DNA of 64,000 nt from Achromobacter deleyi. Its GTDB lineage: Bacteria; Pseudomonadota; Gammaproteobacteria; Burkholderiales; Burkholderiaceae_B. Position numbers and translations under genes: made by a program. Shown here one piece after another: positions 8,093-18,678 of this stretch (position 1 is the stretch's first letter; the number at the start of each line of letters is the position of its first letter). The notes below the pieces were generated by a model. That model was given only the letters and a program-made list of their open reading frames with translations. It had not been told where the DNA came from and did not search any database. Location of the stretch: NCBI RefSeq assembly GCF_016127315.1, contig NZ_CP065997.1, positions 310,001-374,000 of the forward strand, written 5' to 3'.

Positions 8093-8998
8093 ATGAATCA
8101 CCCCCCGCCCGTCTGGTCCGCTCGCGATCGCGTCGCCTACGAGCCGATTACCCAACGTCGCCCATTCGTCCTGCCCGACGGCGCGCGCGTTGCCGTCTGG
8201 ACCATCGTCAACGTGGAAAACTGGCTGCCGCAACACGCGATGCCGCGCGCCGTCCTGCCTCCGCCGATGGGACAGCCGTTGCTGCCGGACATTCCGAATT
8301 GGTGCTGGCACGAGTACGGCATGCGCGTCGGCTTCTGGCGCTTCCTCGAGACCTTGGGCGCGCGCGGGCTGAAGGCCACGCTGGCGGTCAATGGCACCGC
8401 CTGCCGCGAATACGCCCAGGCTTGCCAGGCGGCGCTGGAGGCCGGCTGGGAATTCATGGGTCACGGCCATGTGCAACAACCGATGCACCGGGTGGCCGAC
8501 CAGGCCGCGGCGATCCGCGACACGATCGCGGCCATCCGCGATGTCACCGGCCGGGCGCCGCGAGGCTGGGAAAGCCCCGGGCTGACCGAAACGGATGACA
8601 CGATCGATCTGCTGGCCGCCGCCGGCATCGAATACGTGGCCGACTGGGTGCTGGACGACCAGCCGGTGCCCATCAGGACACGCACGGGAAGCATGCTGTC
8701 GGTGCCCTACACCGTCGAACTCAACGATGTCGTCATCTCCGCCGTGCAGCAGCACCGGTCCGAGGAATTGTTGATCCGCGGCCGTGACCAGTTCGACCAG
8801 CTCTACCGGGAAGGGGCGAGCATCCCGCGGGTCATGGCGATCTCGATCCACCCTTATCTGACGGGCGCGCCGCATCGCATCCGCTACCTGGCCGAGCTGT
8901 ACGACCACATCCTGTCGCACCCGGATGTGTGCCTGTGCACCGGCGGCGACATTCTCGATATCTATCGGAATCAAGCCGACCAACCCGAGCAGGCCTAG
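8093..8998 (+). CDS. Polysaccharide-deacetylase-fold hydrolase (PuuE allantoinase / imidase-like)
   Basis: 301 aa, no signal peptide, so cytoplasmic. It matches the PuuE-like branch of the NodB/polysaccharide deacetylase fold: WCWHEYGMRVGFWRFLETL, GLKATLAVNGTACREYA, EAGWEFMGHGHVQQPMH (metal-binding histidines) and AISIHPYLTGAPHRIRYL. Characterised relatives open cyclic amide rings (allantoin in PuuE; cyclic imides in some bacterial imidases) rather than deacetylating sugars. It is the first gene of an operon with an asparaginase-like amidase and an MFS carrier, suggesting ring opening followed by deamidation. The ATG has an upstream GGAG. The substrate is inferred only. Confidence 0.85.
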   Translation: MNHPPPVWSARDRVAYEPITQRRPFVLPDGARVAVWTIVNVENWLPQHAMPRAVLPPPMGQPLLPDIPNWCWHEYGMRVGFWRFLETLGARGLKATLAVNGTACREYAQACQAALEAGWEFMGHGHVQQPMHRVADQAAAIRDTIAAIRDVTGRAPRGWESPGLTETDDTIDLLAAAGIEYVADWVLDDQPVPIRTRTGSMLSVPYTVELNDVVISAVQQHRSEELLIRGRDQFDQLYREGASIPRVMAISIHPYLTGAPHRIRYLAELYDHILSHPDVCLCTGGDILDIYRNQADQPEQA

Positions 8999-9011
8999 CC
9001 CGGAGCCGAAC

Positions 9012-10010
9012 ATGGACCTTCCCCGCGTTCTCCTGCTGGCCACCGGCGGCACCATCGCCATGACGCCCGGCGCCGATGGCGGCATCACGCCCGCATTGGA
9101 CGCCCATGCCCTGGTCGCCGCGGTTCCGGGCCTGGCCGCTTTGGCCAGCCTGGAGGTCATCGCTTTCTCCAACAAACCCGGGGCGTCCCTGACGCAGCAA
9201 GATCTCGCGCAGCTCGCGGCGTTGATCGAGGAGGGATTCGCCCGCGGCTGCCAGGGCGCGGTGGTGGTCCAGGGCACCGACACCATCGACGAGACTGCCT
9301 TCGCCCTGGAATTGCTGGCGCGCCGCCCGCTGCCCATCGTCGTCACCGGAGCGATGCGCGGCGCGGCGGCGCCGGGCGCCGACGGCCCCGCCAATCTGCT
9401 GGCGGCGGTCACCGTGGCCGCCGCCCCCGCGGCGGCCGGCATGGGCGCGCTGGTGGTGCTTGGCGACCAGGTGCACGCCGCCCGCCATGTGCAGAAAGCG
9501 CATACCACGCTGCCGTCGGCCTTCCATTCGCCTAGCCGGGGACCGCTGGGCACGCTGTGCGAGGGACGCCTGCATCTGCACGCCCGACTGACGCCGCTAC
9601 CCGCGCTGCGGTCTCCGCGCCCATTGCAGGAAGCGCCCGTCGCGTTGCTGCGTATCGGCCTGGACGACGACGGCAGGTTGCTACCCGCGCTAGCTGCCCT
9701 GGGCTTTCGCGGCGCGGTCATCGAGGCGATGGGGGCCGGCCATGTGCCAGGCCACCTGGCCCCGCTGCTGGGCGACCTGGCGGCGCGGATGCCCGTCGTG
9801 CTCAGCACCCGGGTGGCCGCCGGTCCGGTGCTGCGCGCCGCCTATGCCTTCCCCGGATCGGAAAGGGATCTGCTGTCCCGCGGGCTGATCCATGGCGGCG
9901 CGCTGGGAGGCTTGAAGGCGCGCCTGCTGTTGCGCCTGCTGCTCGCCACAGGCGCTTCGCCGGCGGAACTGCCCGCCGAATTCGCCCGACGCTGCGAAGC
10001 GCTCGCCTAG
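9012..10010 (+). CDS. Asparaginase family protein (possible half-amidase)
   Basis: 332 aa. The two catalytic threonine motifs of bacterial asparaginases are present: LLATGGTIAMT at the N-terminus and VVVQGTDTIDETAF at about 80-92, followed by PIVVTGAMR and a C-terminal domain (GFRGAVIEAMGAGHVP, VVLSTRVAAGPV). No signal peptide is seen, so it is probably cytoplasmic. The enzyme hydrolyses a side-chain amide, in the family L-asparagine to aspartate and ammonia. Its position 13 bases after a ring-opening hydrolase suggests it could act on a half-amide product. The ATG at 9012 follows a GGAG. Confidence 0.9.
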   Translation: MDLPRVLLLATGGTIAMTPGADGGITPALDAHALVAAVPGLAALASLEVIAFSNKPGASLTQQDLAQLAALIEEGFARGCQGAVVVQGTDTIDETAFALELLARRPLPIVVTGAMRGAAAPGADGPANLLAAVTVAAAPAAAGMGALVVLGDQVHAARHVQKAHTTLPSAFHSPSRGPLGTLCEGRLHLHARLTPLPALRSPRPLQEAPVALLRIGLDDDGRLLPALAALGFRGAVIEAMGAGHVPGHLAPLLGDLAARMPVVLSTRVAAGPVLRAAYAFPGSERDLLSRGLIHGGALGGLKARLLLRLLLATGASPAELPAEFARRCEALA

Positions 10011-10038
10011 GGCCCATCGAGATTCAAAGGAGACTGCC

Positions 10039-11259
10039 ATGCAAACGCGCCGCTACGCGCTCGGGATGTTCGCCGTACTGCTTTTCTCATATGTCATCAA
10101 CGCCGTCGACCGGCAGCTGTTTTCAGTCCTTGCCACGGATGTACGCAACGCCCTGGGCCTGACCTTGCCACAGGTTGGCCTGGCGTCGACGGTCTTCACG
10201 CTGGGCATGGGCCTGGCGGGCATACCGACCGGCTATCTGCTGGGCAAGGTGTCGCGCAAGTCCGTCACGCTGATCGGGCTGGTCATCTTTTCCGTGGCCA
10301 CTTTCCTCACCGCCTATGCGAAAGGACTGCCGGACCTGCTGGCCTACCGGTTCATTTCCGGCCTGGGCGAAGCCATGCAGCTGACGGCGCTGCTCGCCAT
10401 TGGCACCAGCTACTTCCTCCAGCACCGGGCGGTCGCCGCGAGCTCGCTGAATTTCACATTCGGCATCGGCGCCATCATCGGCCCCAATCTCGGCGCGGCG
10501 ATCCTGGCCGCAAGCCACTGGCAGATGCCCTTCATCGTTTTTGGCCTGTCGGGCATCATCGCCATCATCCTGATCGTGCCCCTGGTCAAACCCTGGTTCA
10601 GCGAAGCGCAGGCGCTGCCGACGCAGGCCGAAGACACCGCCAGCCCGGCGGCCGGGACCAGCCTGTGGGCGCGCACGCCGGTCATGCTGGCCATCGCGAC
10701 CGCTTTCGCCGGTCTGTCGATCTATGGCTATCTGGGCTTGTATCCCACCTACCTGCGCGAAGCCCTCGGTTTCAGCCCCAAACAGGCTGCGGGCGCAGTC
10801 AGCTTCTACGGCCTGGGCGCCCTGCTATCGCTGCTGGGAGGCTGGCTCGGAGACCGCTACGACTATCGCAAACTGTTGTTCGGGTCGCTGCTGTTGTCGG
10901 CGTTGGCCGGAGGGCTGCTGTTCACCGACCTGGAGAAATCGCTCAGCGCGCACGCCGCCATGTCGTTCATCTTCGGCGCCGCCATCAGCGGCATGGTGTA
11001 TGCCAACCTGTCGGCAGGCATCATCAAATCCGTCAGTCGGGCCAAGGCGGCGCAGGCCTCGGGCCTGTTCGTGGCCTGCCTGTATGTGCCCGCGGCCTTC
11101 GCCGGGTATTTGCTGGGTCAATTGAAATTGACGCTGGGTTGGACTCAGGCCGGCATTCTCCAGGTAACGGGCTGCGCGATCCTTGCGGCATTGTTCTCGA
11201 TCGCGGCCGGCGTGCGACGTCCGGATCCGCTCCCCACAACGACAACAAGCACCCCATGA
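10039..11259 (+). CDS. MFS transporter
   Basis: 406 aa with about 12 hydrophobic segments. Major facilitator landmarks: FSYVINAVDRQLFSVLATDVR in the first helix region, GIPTGYLLGKVSRKSVTLIG (loop 2-3 motif) and LLGGWLGDRYDYRKLLFG (repeat in the second half). It is the third gene of the IclR-linked operon, with AAAGGAG before the ATG. It probably imports the substrate, or moves a carboxylate product, of the two hydrolases; the direction is not readable from sequence. Confidence 0.92.
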   Translation: MQTRRYALGMFAVLLFSYVINAVDRQLFSVLATDVRNALGLTLPQVGLASTVFTLGMGLAGIPTGYLLGKVSRKSVTLIGLVIFSVATFLTAYAKGLPDLLAYRFISGLGEAMQLTALLAIGTSYFLQHRAVAASSLNFTFGIGAIIGPNLGAAILAASHWQMPFIVFGLSGIIAIILIVPLVKPWFSEAQALPTQAEDTASPAAGTSLWARTPVMLAIATAFAGLSIYGYLGLYPTYLREALGFSPKQAAGAVSFYGLGALLSLLGGWLGDRYDYRKLLFGSLLLSALAGGLLFTDLEKSLSAHAAMSFIFGAAISGMVYANLSAGIIKSVSRAKAAQASGLFVACLYVPAAFAGYLLGQLKLTLGWTQAGILQVTGCAILAALFSIAAGVRRPDPLPTTTTSTP

Positions 11260-11286
11260 ACGCTGCATCACCGTTGCCTTGAAACA

Positions 11287-11314
11287 AAAAAGCGTCCATC
11301 AAGGACGCTTTTCT
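11287..11314. terminator. Bidirectional rho-independent terminator
   Basis: AAAAA-GCGTCC, 5-nt loop, GGACGC-TTTT. It lies between the convergent MFS and rhlE genes. Confidence 0.85.
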
Positions 11315-11358
11315 TTTGGCGCGGGCTGCATCGGCGATGCAGGCGCGCAACGCTGCGA

Positions 11359-12822
<1,464 letters not shown>

Positions 12823-13065
12823 TAGGGTTTGGCAGATACCGGGACCAGTGGAAAAGAACAAAACGAGAGTGCTGCGAGCACTGCACGACATATGCATCGG
12901 GACAACCGGAACGCGCGCCACGCTCGCGCGGCCACGTGCGAACCACCCCGATGCGCAAGCGCGTCGCGGGCAATCGGCACCCTGCCTTGCAGGCCAGGTG
13001 GCGCATTCTGGTTTCGATACTTATGAGGGCAGTACCAGGCCCGGATTGCTGTGGATAACTTAATT

Positions 13066-14040
13066 TTAGCGCAGCCGGGCCCCGGGGCGGTCAAGCCAGT
13101 GCCTGGGGGCGACTCCTTTGGCCTGGCGGAAGCTCTTGCTGAAATGGCTCAGGTTGGTGAATCCGGTCGCCAGCGCGGCCTCCGTGACGCAGTATCCGGC
13201 CTCCAGCATGGACGCGGCGGCCTCCAGCCGGACCGACTTCAGGTAGGCGTGGACCGAGCGCCCGGCCACCTGGCGAAAGCCCGCCTTGAGCTTTTTCTCG
13301 CTCAGGCCGACCTCGCGCGCCAGGCGCAGCACCGTCCATTCCTCGCCATAGCGGGCCTCGATCAGGCGCCGGGCCTGCGCCAGCTGGCGCCGCTCGCGAG
13401 CCGCCACCGGCGCCTCGCCGGCCGCGCCGCTCATGGTTTCCAGCACGATGGCCAGGGCCTCGAGCGCCTTGGCGCGCATATACAGCCGGCGCGCGGTGGC
13501 GTCTTCGTGGCGGCAGTCCAGGACGTCGGCGGCCAACCGCAGCAGGCCGGGCGGCGCCGGAAAGCCGGCCATCAACGAGCCGGCCGCCGGCACGCTGTGA
13601 TCCAGCACGAAGGCGCCGCGCAGGGCCGCCAGCGGCCGCCCCCCGGCGCGTAACAGCCCGGCCGGCGAATAACGGATGTCCACCAGACGGACGGTCTGGC
13701 CGCCCGGCATCTGGAAACGGCCCCGTGCCCCGCGTTCGCCCGTCTGTACCACGGCCATGCCGGGGCCGACGTTCAACGGCGCCCCACCGTCGATCGACAT
13801 GCAGGCCCGGCCTTCCAGGAAGACGGCGATGCACAACATGGGCGGGCCCTCGGCGGCAACATCCAGGCCGACCTCCGGCGCGCCGTTCCAGACCGACAGG
13901 GTCAGGTCTTCGTCGAACGCCTCCACCCGTGACAGCGCCGCCCACGCAGCGGGAATCGGCGCGGCGGGCAGCAAGGGGTGGCCGGAACGATGTCCCGGCC
14001 AGTCGGTCGCGGGCGCCAGCGCGCCAGTGGCGAAATCCAA
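13066..14040 (-). CDS. AraC family transcriptional regulator (YbtA/PchR-like)
   Basis: 324 aa. The N-terminal ~200 residues form a ligand-sensing domain. The C-terminal AraC double helix-turn-helix is at about 220-315 (LARLIEARYGEEWTVLRLAREVGLSEKKLKAGF and AASMLEAGYCVTEAALATGFTNLSHFSKSFRQAKGVAPRHW). It is divergent from a FyuA-like siderophore receptor. YbtA and PchR regulators activate their receptor genes when the Fe-siderophore binds, so this is very likely the activator of 14148-18672, with a Fur-type site in the shared promoter. Confidence 0.92.
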   Translation of the reverse strand: MDFATGALAPATDWPGHRSGHPLLPAAPIPAAWAALSRVEAFDEDLTLSVWNGAPEVGLDVAAEGPPMLCIAVFLEGRACMSIDGGAPLNVGPGMAVVQTGERGARGRFQMPGGQTVRLVDIRYSPAGLLRAGGRPLAALRGAFVLDHSVPAAGSLMAGFPAPPGLLRLAADVLDCRHEDATARRLYMRAKALEALAIVLETMSGAAGEAPVAARERRQLAQARRLIEARYGEEWTVLRLAREVGLSEKKLKAGFRQVAGRSVHAYLKSVRLEAAASMLEAGYCVTEAALATGFTNLSHFSKSFRQAKGVAPRHWLDRPGARLR

Positions 14041-14104
14041 ATTTAGACCCCGAATTGAACAGTGCGGGTACGGAAACCGTTAGTGCGCCCCGATCCCAAT
14101 AACA

Positions 14105-14122
14105 ATAATTCTCATTAATAAT
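14105..14122. promoter_or_regulatory. Candidate Fur box
   Basis: The A/T-rich stretch with core ATAATTCTCATTA strongly resembles Fur sites found before siderophore receptor genes. It lies 25-43 bases before the receptor ATG in an otherwise very GC-rich genome. Iron repression is inferred. Confidence 0.65.
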
Positions 14123-14147
14123 TCTACTGAAATCCTGCTTCGACGAC

Positions 14148-16235
14148 ATGACTCTTTCGCTCCCCTTCCGCCACACCGCGCTGACGGCCGCCCTGTGCGC
14201 CCTGGCCGTTCCCGCCGCCGCGCAGTCCCAGTCCGTCAGCGAGCTGGCCCCCATCACCGTCACCGCGAGCAAGCAGGAACAGGCGCTGCGCGATTTCAAC
14301 GGCGCCGCCGTGGTGGTGCCGGCCGACACCCTGCACGCCGCCCAGGTCGACAGCACCCTGCAGCTGTCGCGCGTGCTGCCGGGCGTGCAGATGTCCAGCA
14401 GCGGGTCATTCCTGTTCCCGGTCATCTCGGTGCGCGGCATCACCTCGGCCCAGGACTTCTACAACCCCGCGCTCACCGTCTACGTGGACGGCGTGCCGCA
14501 ATTGCCCACCTTCGCCTCGCAGCTGCTGACCGACGTCGAACGCGTGGAACTGCTGAAAGGCCCGCAAGGCACGCTGTATGGCAAGAGCGCGATGGGCGGC
14601 GTGTTGAACATCGTGTCGCGGCAACCGGACAACGATCCCTACTTCCGCGCCACCGCCGGCGTCGCCAGCCGCGACGGTTACCTGTTCAAGGCCAGCGGCG
14701 GCGGGCCGCTGGTCGACAACCTGCTGTACGGCTCGGTGGCCGCCGCGGTCAACGACGCCCCCGGCCGGCTCGACAACCCAGTCACCGGCGCCAGCCATGT
14801 CGGCGGCACTTCGGCCAACGCGGGCGCGGCGCGCCTGCGGCTGGCGCCGGCCGGCAGCCCCTGGGAAATGGGCCTGGCGGTCAGCGGCGAATGCACCCGC
14901 GGCAGCCAGGACGTCTACGTGCCCTTCGACGATCCCGGCAGCCGGCGGGCGGCGATTTCCCCGGACATGCCCGCCTCGCTGGCCGATCCCTACCAGAAGC
15001 GCTGCAGCGGCAGCCAGGCGTTGACCGGCCGCTACGATTTCGACGGCTGGCGCCTGGATGCCGTGGCCGCCTGGCAGCAGTTGCACTACGACCGCCACTT
15101 CACCCTCGGGCCGACCTACACCAGCCAGCCCGAGCGCTGGCGCCAGCAGATGCAGGAACTGCGCCTGTCGACCACCGGCACGCACGCGGTCGACGGCGTC
15201 GTGGGCCTGTATCGCCAGCGGGTCACGCAGTCGCGTTCCGCGCTCAGCCAGATGCAGATGCCCGGGATGCAAATCGACGCATTCACGGCCGGCTCCCGCA
15301 ACACCAGCGAGTCGACCGCCCTCTACGGCGACGCCACCTGGCACGCCACCCGCGCGCTCGACCTGTCGGCCGGCCTGCGCTATTCCCGCGACAAGGCATC
15401 CACCCGCTACGACGGTTCGACGCTCAATAGCGTGACCTACGGCCAGGACCCCTTTGGCGGCGCGGGCTCGACGTCGGGCAGCACGGTGCTCGGCAAGCTG
15501 TCCGCCGGCTATCGCCTGTCGCCCGAATGGCGCGTGTACGCCAATGCGGCGCAAGGCTACAAGCCCGGCGGCTACAACCTGGCGCCGTCCAACCCGGCCG
15601 ATGCGCGTCCCTTCGGCAAGGAACGCGGCGTCAGCTACGAGGCGGGCACACGCTTTGACGGCGATACGTTGCGCGGCGGGGCCGCGCTGTACCGCACCGA
15701 CATTCGCGATGCGCAGCTCTATGTCAGCGACCAGATCGGCTATCAGCACATCGAGAACGTCGGCAATACGCGCTCGACCGGCGTCGAGTTCGACCTGAGC
15801 TGGGACGTGACGTCGCAATGGACGCTGGGGCTGGACGGCTTTCTCAACCACACCACGTTCCGCAGTTTCAACAGCGACGCGGTCTGCCCCGGCTGCGACG
15901 GCAACCGCGTGCCGTTCTCGCCGGGCTACGGCCTGAACGCCAGCGCCCGCGGCCACTTCGACGCGGGCATCGGCCGCCTCTCGCCGACCCTGACCGTACG
16001 CCGGATCGGCGCGCAGTTCTTCGACATCGGCAACAGCCTGCGCCAGGACGCCTACACGCTGGTCGACCTGAGCCTGGCATGGCGCATCCGGCCGCAGGTC
16101 GAGGCCACGCTGTACGTCAACAACCTGACCGACCGGCGCTACCGCACCTACGCCTTTGGCGGCGGCGCGCGCGGCAGCTACGCGCAGGTCGATCCCGGCC
16201 GCACCGTAGGCCTGAACGTCGCCTTCGAATACTGA
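14148..16235 (+). CDS. TonB-dependent siderophore receptor (FyuA/yersiniabactin-receptor-like)
   Basis: 695 aa outer-membrane receptor. The signal peptide ends ...AVPAAAQS, followed by an ITVTASKQ TonB-box region. Plug: TLQLSRVLPGVQMSSSG, SVRGITSAQDFYNPALTVY, VELLKGPQGTLYGKSAMGG. The barrel ends GRTVGLNVAFEY with a terminal aromatic. From memory it matches the enteric receptor FyuA through the plug and into the barrel (SAQDFYNP, RLAP..PWEMG, ECTR..QD.YV, NLTDRRYRTY). It is therefore most likely an importer of ferric yersiniabactin or a related phenolate-thiazoline siderophore. It is divergent from an AraC regulator and followed by a YbtX-like permease. Confidence 0.93.
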   Translation: MTLSLPFRHTALTAALCALAVPAAAQSQSVSELAPITVTASKQEQALRDFNGAAVVVPADTLHAAQVDSTLQLSRVLPGVQMSSSGSFLFPVISVRGITSAQDFYNPALTVYVDGVPQLPTFASQLLTDVERVELLKGPQGTLYGKSAMGGVLNIVSRQPDNDPYFRATAGVASRDGYLFKASGGGPLVDNLLYGSVAAAVNDAPGRLDNPVTGASHVGGTSANAGAARLRLAPAGSPWEMGLAVSGECTRGSQDVYVPFDDPGSRRAAISPDMPASLADPYQKRCSGSQALTGRYDFDGWRLDAVAAWQQLHYDRHFTLGPTYTSQPERWRQQMQELRLSTTGTHAVDGVVGLYRQRVTQSRSALSQMQMPGMQIDAFTAGSRNTSESTALYGDATWHATRALDLSAGLRYSRDKASTRYDGSTLNSVTYGQDPFGGAGSTSGSTVLGKLSAGYRLSPEWRVYANAAQGYKPGGYNLAPSNPADARPFGKERGVSYEAGTRFDGDTLRGGAALYRTDIRDAQLYVSDQIGYQHIENVGNTRSTGVEFDLSWDVTSQWTLGLDGFLNHTTFRSFNSDAVCPGCDGNRVPFSPGYGLNASARGHFDAGIGRLSPTLTVRRIGAQFFDIGNSLRQDAYTLVDLSLAWRIRPQVEATLYVNNLTDRRYRTYAFGGGARGSYAQVDPGRTVGLNVAFEY

Positions 16236-16252
16236 CGCCGGGCCCCGACGCG

Positions 16253-17503
16253 ATGCCGAACGCCTCCCTCGCGCGCCTGCCGACCGCGCGGGTCATTGCC
16301 GCCATCGGCGGCATCTGCATGGTCCAAAGCCTGGTCAGCGGCATCGCCTTCCAGGGCGTGCCGGCGCTGCTGCGCGACAGCGGCGCGCCGCTGGACCAGG
16401 TGGGCCTGGCCTATCTGGCCTTCCTGCCGTGGGCCCTGAAATTCCTGTGGGCGCCGTGGATCGAGCGCTATCGCCTGCCGCAGGGCCAGGCACGGCGGCG
16501 CACCCGGCGCATCGTGCTGCCGGGCCAATGGCTGCTGGCCGCGCTGCTGTTCCTGCTGGCGATCCTGGGCCAGCCGGCCCTCCCCGTGCTGCTGGCCGTG
16601 CTTGGCCTGATCTCTCTCACCGCGGCCACCGTCGACATTGCCGGCGACGCCTTCGCGGTCGAGCAACTGGCGGCGCGCCGGCGCGGCTGGGGCAATGCGA
16701 CCCAGGTCGGCTCCAGCTATCTGGGCATGTTCCTGGGGGCCGGGCTGTTCGTGGTGCTGGCGGGCAGCCATGGCTGGCGCGTGGCGGCCGCCGTGATGGG
16801 CCTGCTGGTGCTGCTGCTGACCCTGCCGTTCGCCAGGCTGCGCGAGCCGGCCCGCGCGGCCGATGCGCCACCGCACCGTCCCAGCCTGGCCCACGCGGTG
16901 GGACGGCCCGGCGTGCGGCTGGGCCTGCTCATCACCGTGGTGTTCCAGGCCGGCTCGCGGCTCGCCGCCGGCATGACCTCGCCGCTGTTGCTGGACCGTG
17001 GCGTGCCGCTGGCCTCGGTGGGCTGGATCAACGGCGCCGGCGCGGTCGTCGCCGGCCTGGCGGGCACGTTGCTGGGGGCGCTGGCGCTGCAACGCTGGCG
17101 CGCGCCGCGCGCGGTGGTCGCGGCCATGGCCCTGCAGGCGGCCGCGCTGATCCTGTTCGTGGCCGGCGTCGCCGCGCCCGGCCTGGGGTTGCCGGCCGCC
17201 GGCCCCGGCTGGCTGGTGGCGCTGGCGCTGCTCAAGGCAGCCACGGCCGCCACCGGTTTCGTCGCGCTGTACGCCTTTCTCATGGGCCAGGCCTCGCCGG
17301 CCCAGGCGGGCGTCGACTTCACGCTGTTCCAGTGCGCCGACGCGCTGGTCGCCATGGTCGGCGGCCTGGCCGCCGGCTGGCTGGCGCAGCACCTGGGCTA
17401 TGGCGCCTGCTTCGGCCTCGCCGCCGTCCTGGGCGCGGCCGGCCTGCCCGCCCTTTTCGTCCTGATGCGGCGCGCCGCGCCGCCCTCGTCTTCTGGAGAA
17501 TGA
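16253..17503 (+). CDS. MFS transporter, YbtX-like
   Basis: 416 aa with about 12 membrane segments. The start at 16253 is the ATG 17 bases after the receptor stop; the frame stays open further upstream but there overlaps the receptor. Landmarks such as GGICMVQSLVSGIAFQGVPALLRDSGAPL, LPWALKFLWAPWIERY and TAATVDIAGDAFAVEQL resemble the AmpG/YbtX branch of the MFS. YbtX is encoded in the yersiniabactin region, and similar permeases move siderophores across the inner membrane. The stop overlaps the next gene's upstream ATG. The role in Fe-siderophore handling is inferred from position. Confidence 0.88.
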   Translation: MPNASLARLPTARVIAAIGGICMVQSLVSGIAFQGVPALLRDSGAPLDQVGLAYLAFLPWALKFLWAPWIERYRLPQGQARRRTRRIVLPGQWLLAALLFLLAILGQPALPVLLAVLGLISLTAATVDIAGDAFAVEQLAARRRGWGNATQVGSSYLGMFLGAGLFVVLAGSHGWRVAAAVMGLLVLLLTLPFARLREPARAADAPPHRPSLAHAVGRPGVRLGLLITVVFQAGSRLAAGMTSPLLLDRGVPLASVGWINGAGAVVAGLAGTLLGALALQRWRAPRAVVAAMALQAAALILFVAGVAAPGLGLPAAGPGWLVALALLKAATAATGFVALYAFLMGQASPAQAGVDFTLFQCADALVAMVGGLAAGWLAQHLGYGACFGLAAVLGAAGLPALFVLMRRAAPPSSSGE

Positions 17504-17505
17504 AC

Positions 17506-18672
17506 ATGTCTGAACGCACCGTCGTCATTGCGGGCGCCGGCGTCGCCGGGCTGGCCTGCGCCTGGTGGCTGGCCCGCCAGGGCTGGCGCGCCGTGGTGGC
17601 CGAACGCGCGCCTCATCTGCGCGATGGCGGCTACATGATGGGCCTGTCCGGCCCCGGCCTGCTGACCGCCCGCCGCATGGAACTGGTGCCCGCCCTGCGC
17701 GCCGTGGAACGCGAAATCGGCGAGAACGTCTATCGGGACCGCCGCGGCCGCGAAGTGATGCGGATCCGCTATCGCGAGCTGCTGCGGGAACTGGACTGGA
17801 TCACCCTGCGCCGCACCGATCTCGTGCAGGTGCTGCACGCCGCGGTGCGCGACCACGCCGAGATCCGGCTGGCCACCACGGTGGCGGACTGTAGCCAGGA
17901 TGCCCATGGCGTGGACGTGACATTGTCGGATGGGTCCCAATTGCGCGCCGATCTGCTGATCGGCGCCGATGGCGTGCGCTCGCCCCTGCGCGCGCAGGTC
18001 TTCGGCGCCGAAGCGGCGACGCCATCGCCGCTGGGCTACCGCTACGCGGCCTATGACGTCGACGACGACACCGGCATGGCGCGCGACTTCGTGTCCTACG
18101 CCGCGCCGGGCCATCAGGTCGAATATCACGGGCTGGGCGGCGGCCGCAAGGCGGCCCTGCACGTCTGGCGCAGCCACGAGAGCGGCTGGGTCGAGACGCC
18201 GCGGCGGCTGGGCCTGCTGCGGGAACTGGCGCGCGCCACCCACGCGGAAGTGGGCCGGCAGCTGGACACGCTGTCCGCCGACACGCCAATCGTCATGGAT
18301 GACCTGGCGCTGGTCGAGCTGCCGCGCTGGCATCAGGGCCGCATGCTGCTGGCCGGCGACGCCGCCCATAGCCTGTCCCTGATTTCTGGCCAGGGCGCGG
18401 GGATGGCATTGGCAGGCGCCTACGTGCTGGCGCAGGAACTGGGCCGGTTGCCGATCGAACAGGCCCTGGCGGCCCATGAACGGCGGCTGCGGCCCGTGAT
18501 CGACAGCCTGCAACTGCGCAGCCGCAAGCTGGCGCCCGTCTACGTGCCAGCCTCGGCATTCGCCTTCGGCCTGCGCAATACGGCCTTGCGCCTGTTGCCC
18601 AGGCTGATCCTGAAACGCTATTTCCTCAGCGGGCTGAAATCCGAAATGGAAGCCGCCGCGGCGCTGGGCTGA
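17506..18672 (+). CDS. FAD-dependent monooxygenase/oxidoreductase
   Basis: 388 aa. The Rossmann FAD motif is at the N-terminus (VVIAGAGVAGLACAWWLARQG), followed by the LIGADGVRSPLR segment at about 150 and the GRMLLAGDAAHSLSLISGQGAGMALAGAYVLA ribityl-binding motif near 285. This places it in the PHBH/UbiH-like flavin monooxygenase family. The ATG at 17506 is chosen over the one at 17500 because the CTGGAG site then has normal spacing. It is translationally coupled to the permease, so it may modify or release iron from an imported siderophore; that role is inference. Confidence 0.88.
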   Translation: MSERTVVIAGAGVAGLACAWWLARQGWRAVVAERAPHLRDGGYMMGLSGPGLLTARRMELVPALRAVEREIGENVYRDRRGREVMRIRYRELLRELDWITLRRTDLVQVLHAAVRDHAEIRLATTVADCSQDAHGVDVTLSDGSQLRADLLIGADGVRSPLRAQVFGAEAATPSPLGYRYAAYDVDDDTGMARDFVSYAAPGHQVEYHGLGGGRKAALHVWRSHESGWVETPRRLGLLRELARATHAEVGRQLDTLSADTPIVMDDLALVELPRWHQGRMLLAGDAAHSLSLISGQGAGMALAGAYVLAQELGRLPIEQALAAHERRLRPVIDSLQLRSRKLAPVYVPASAFAFGLRNTALRLLPRLILKRYFLSGLKSEMEAAAALG

Positions 18673-18678
18673 CCGGCC

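Noticed and set aside
15818..16252. Extension of the YbtX-like permease frame far upstream into the receptor gene
   Set aside because: The extension is Arg/Pro-rich wrong-frame translation of the receptor; the permease begins at the ATG 16253.
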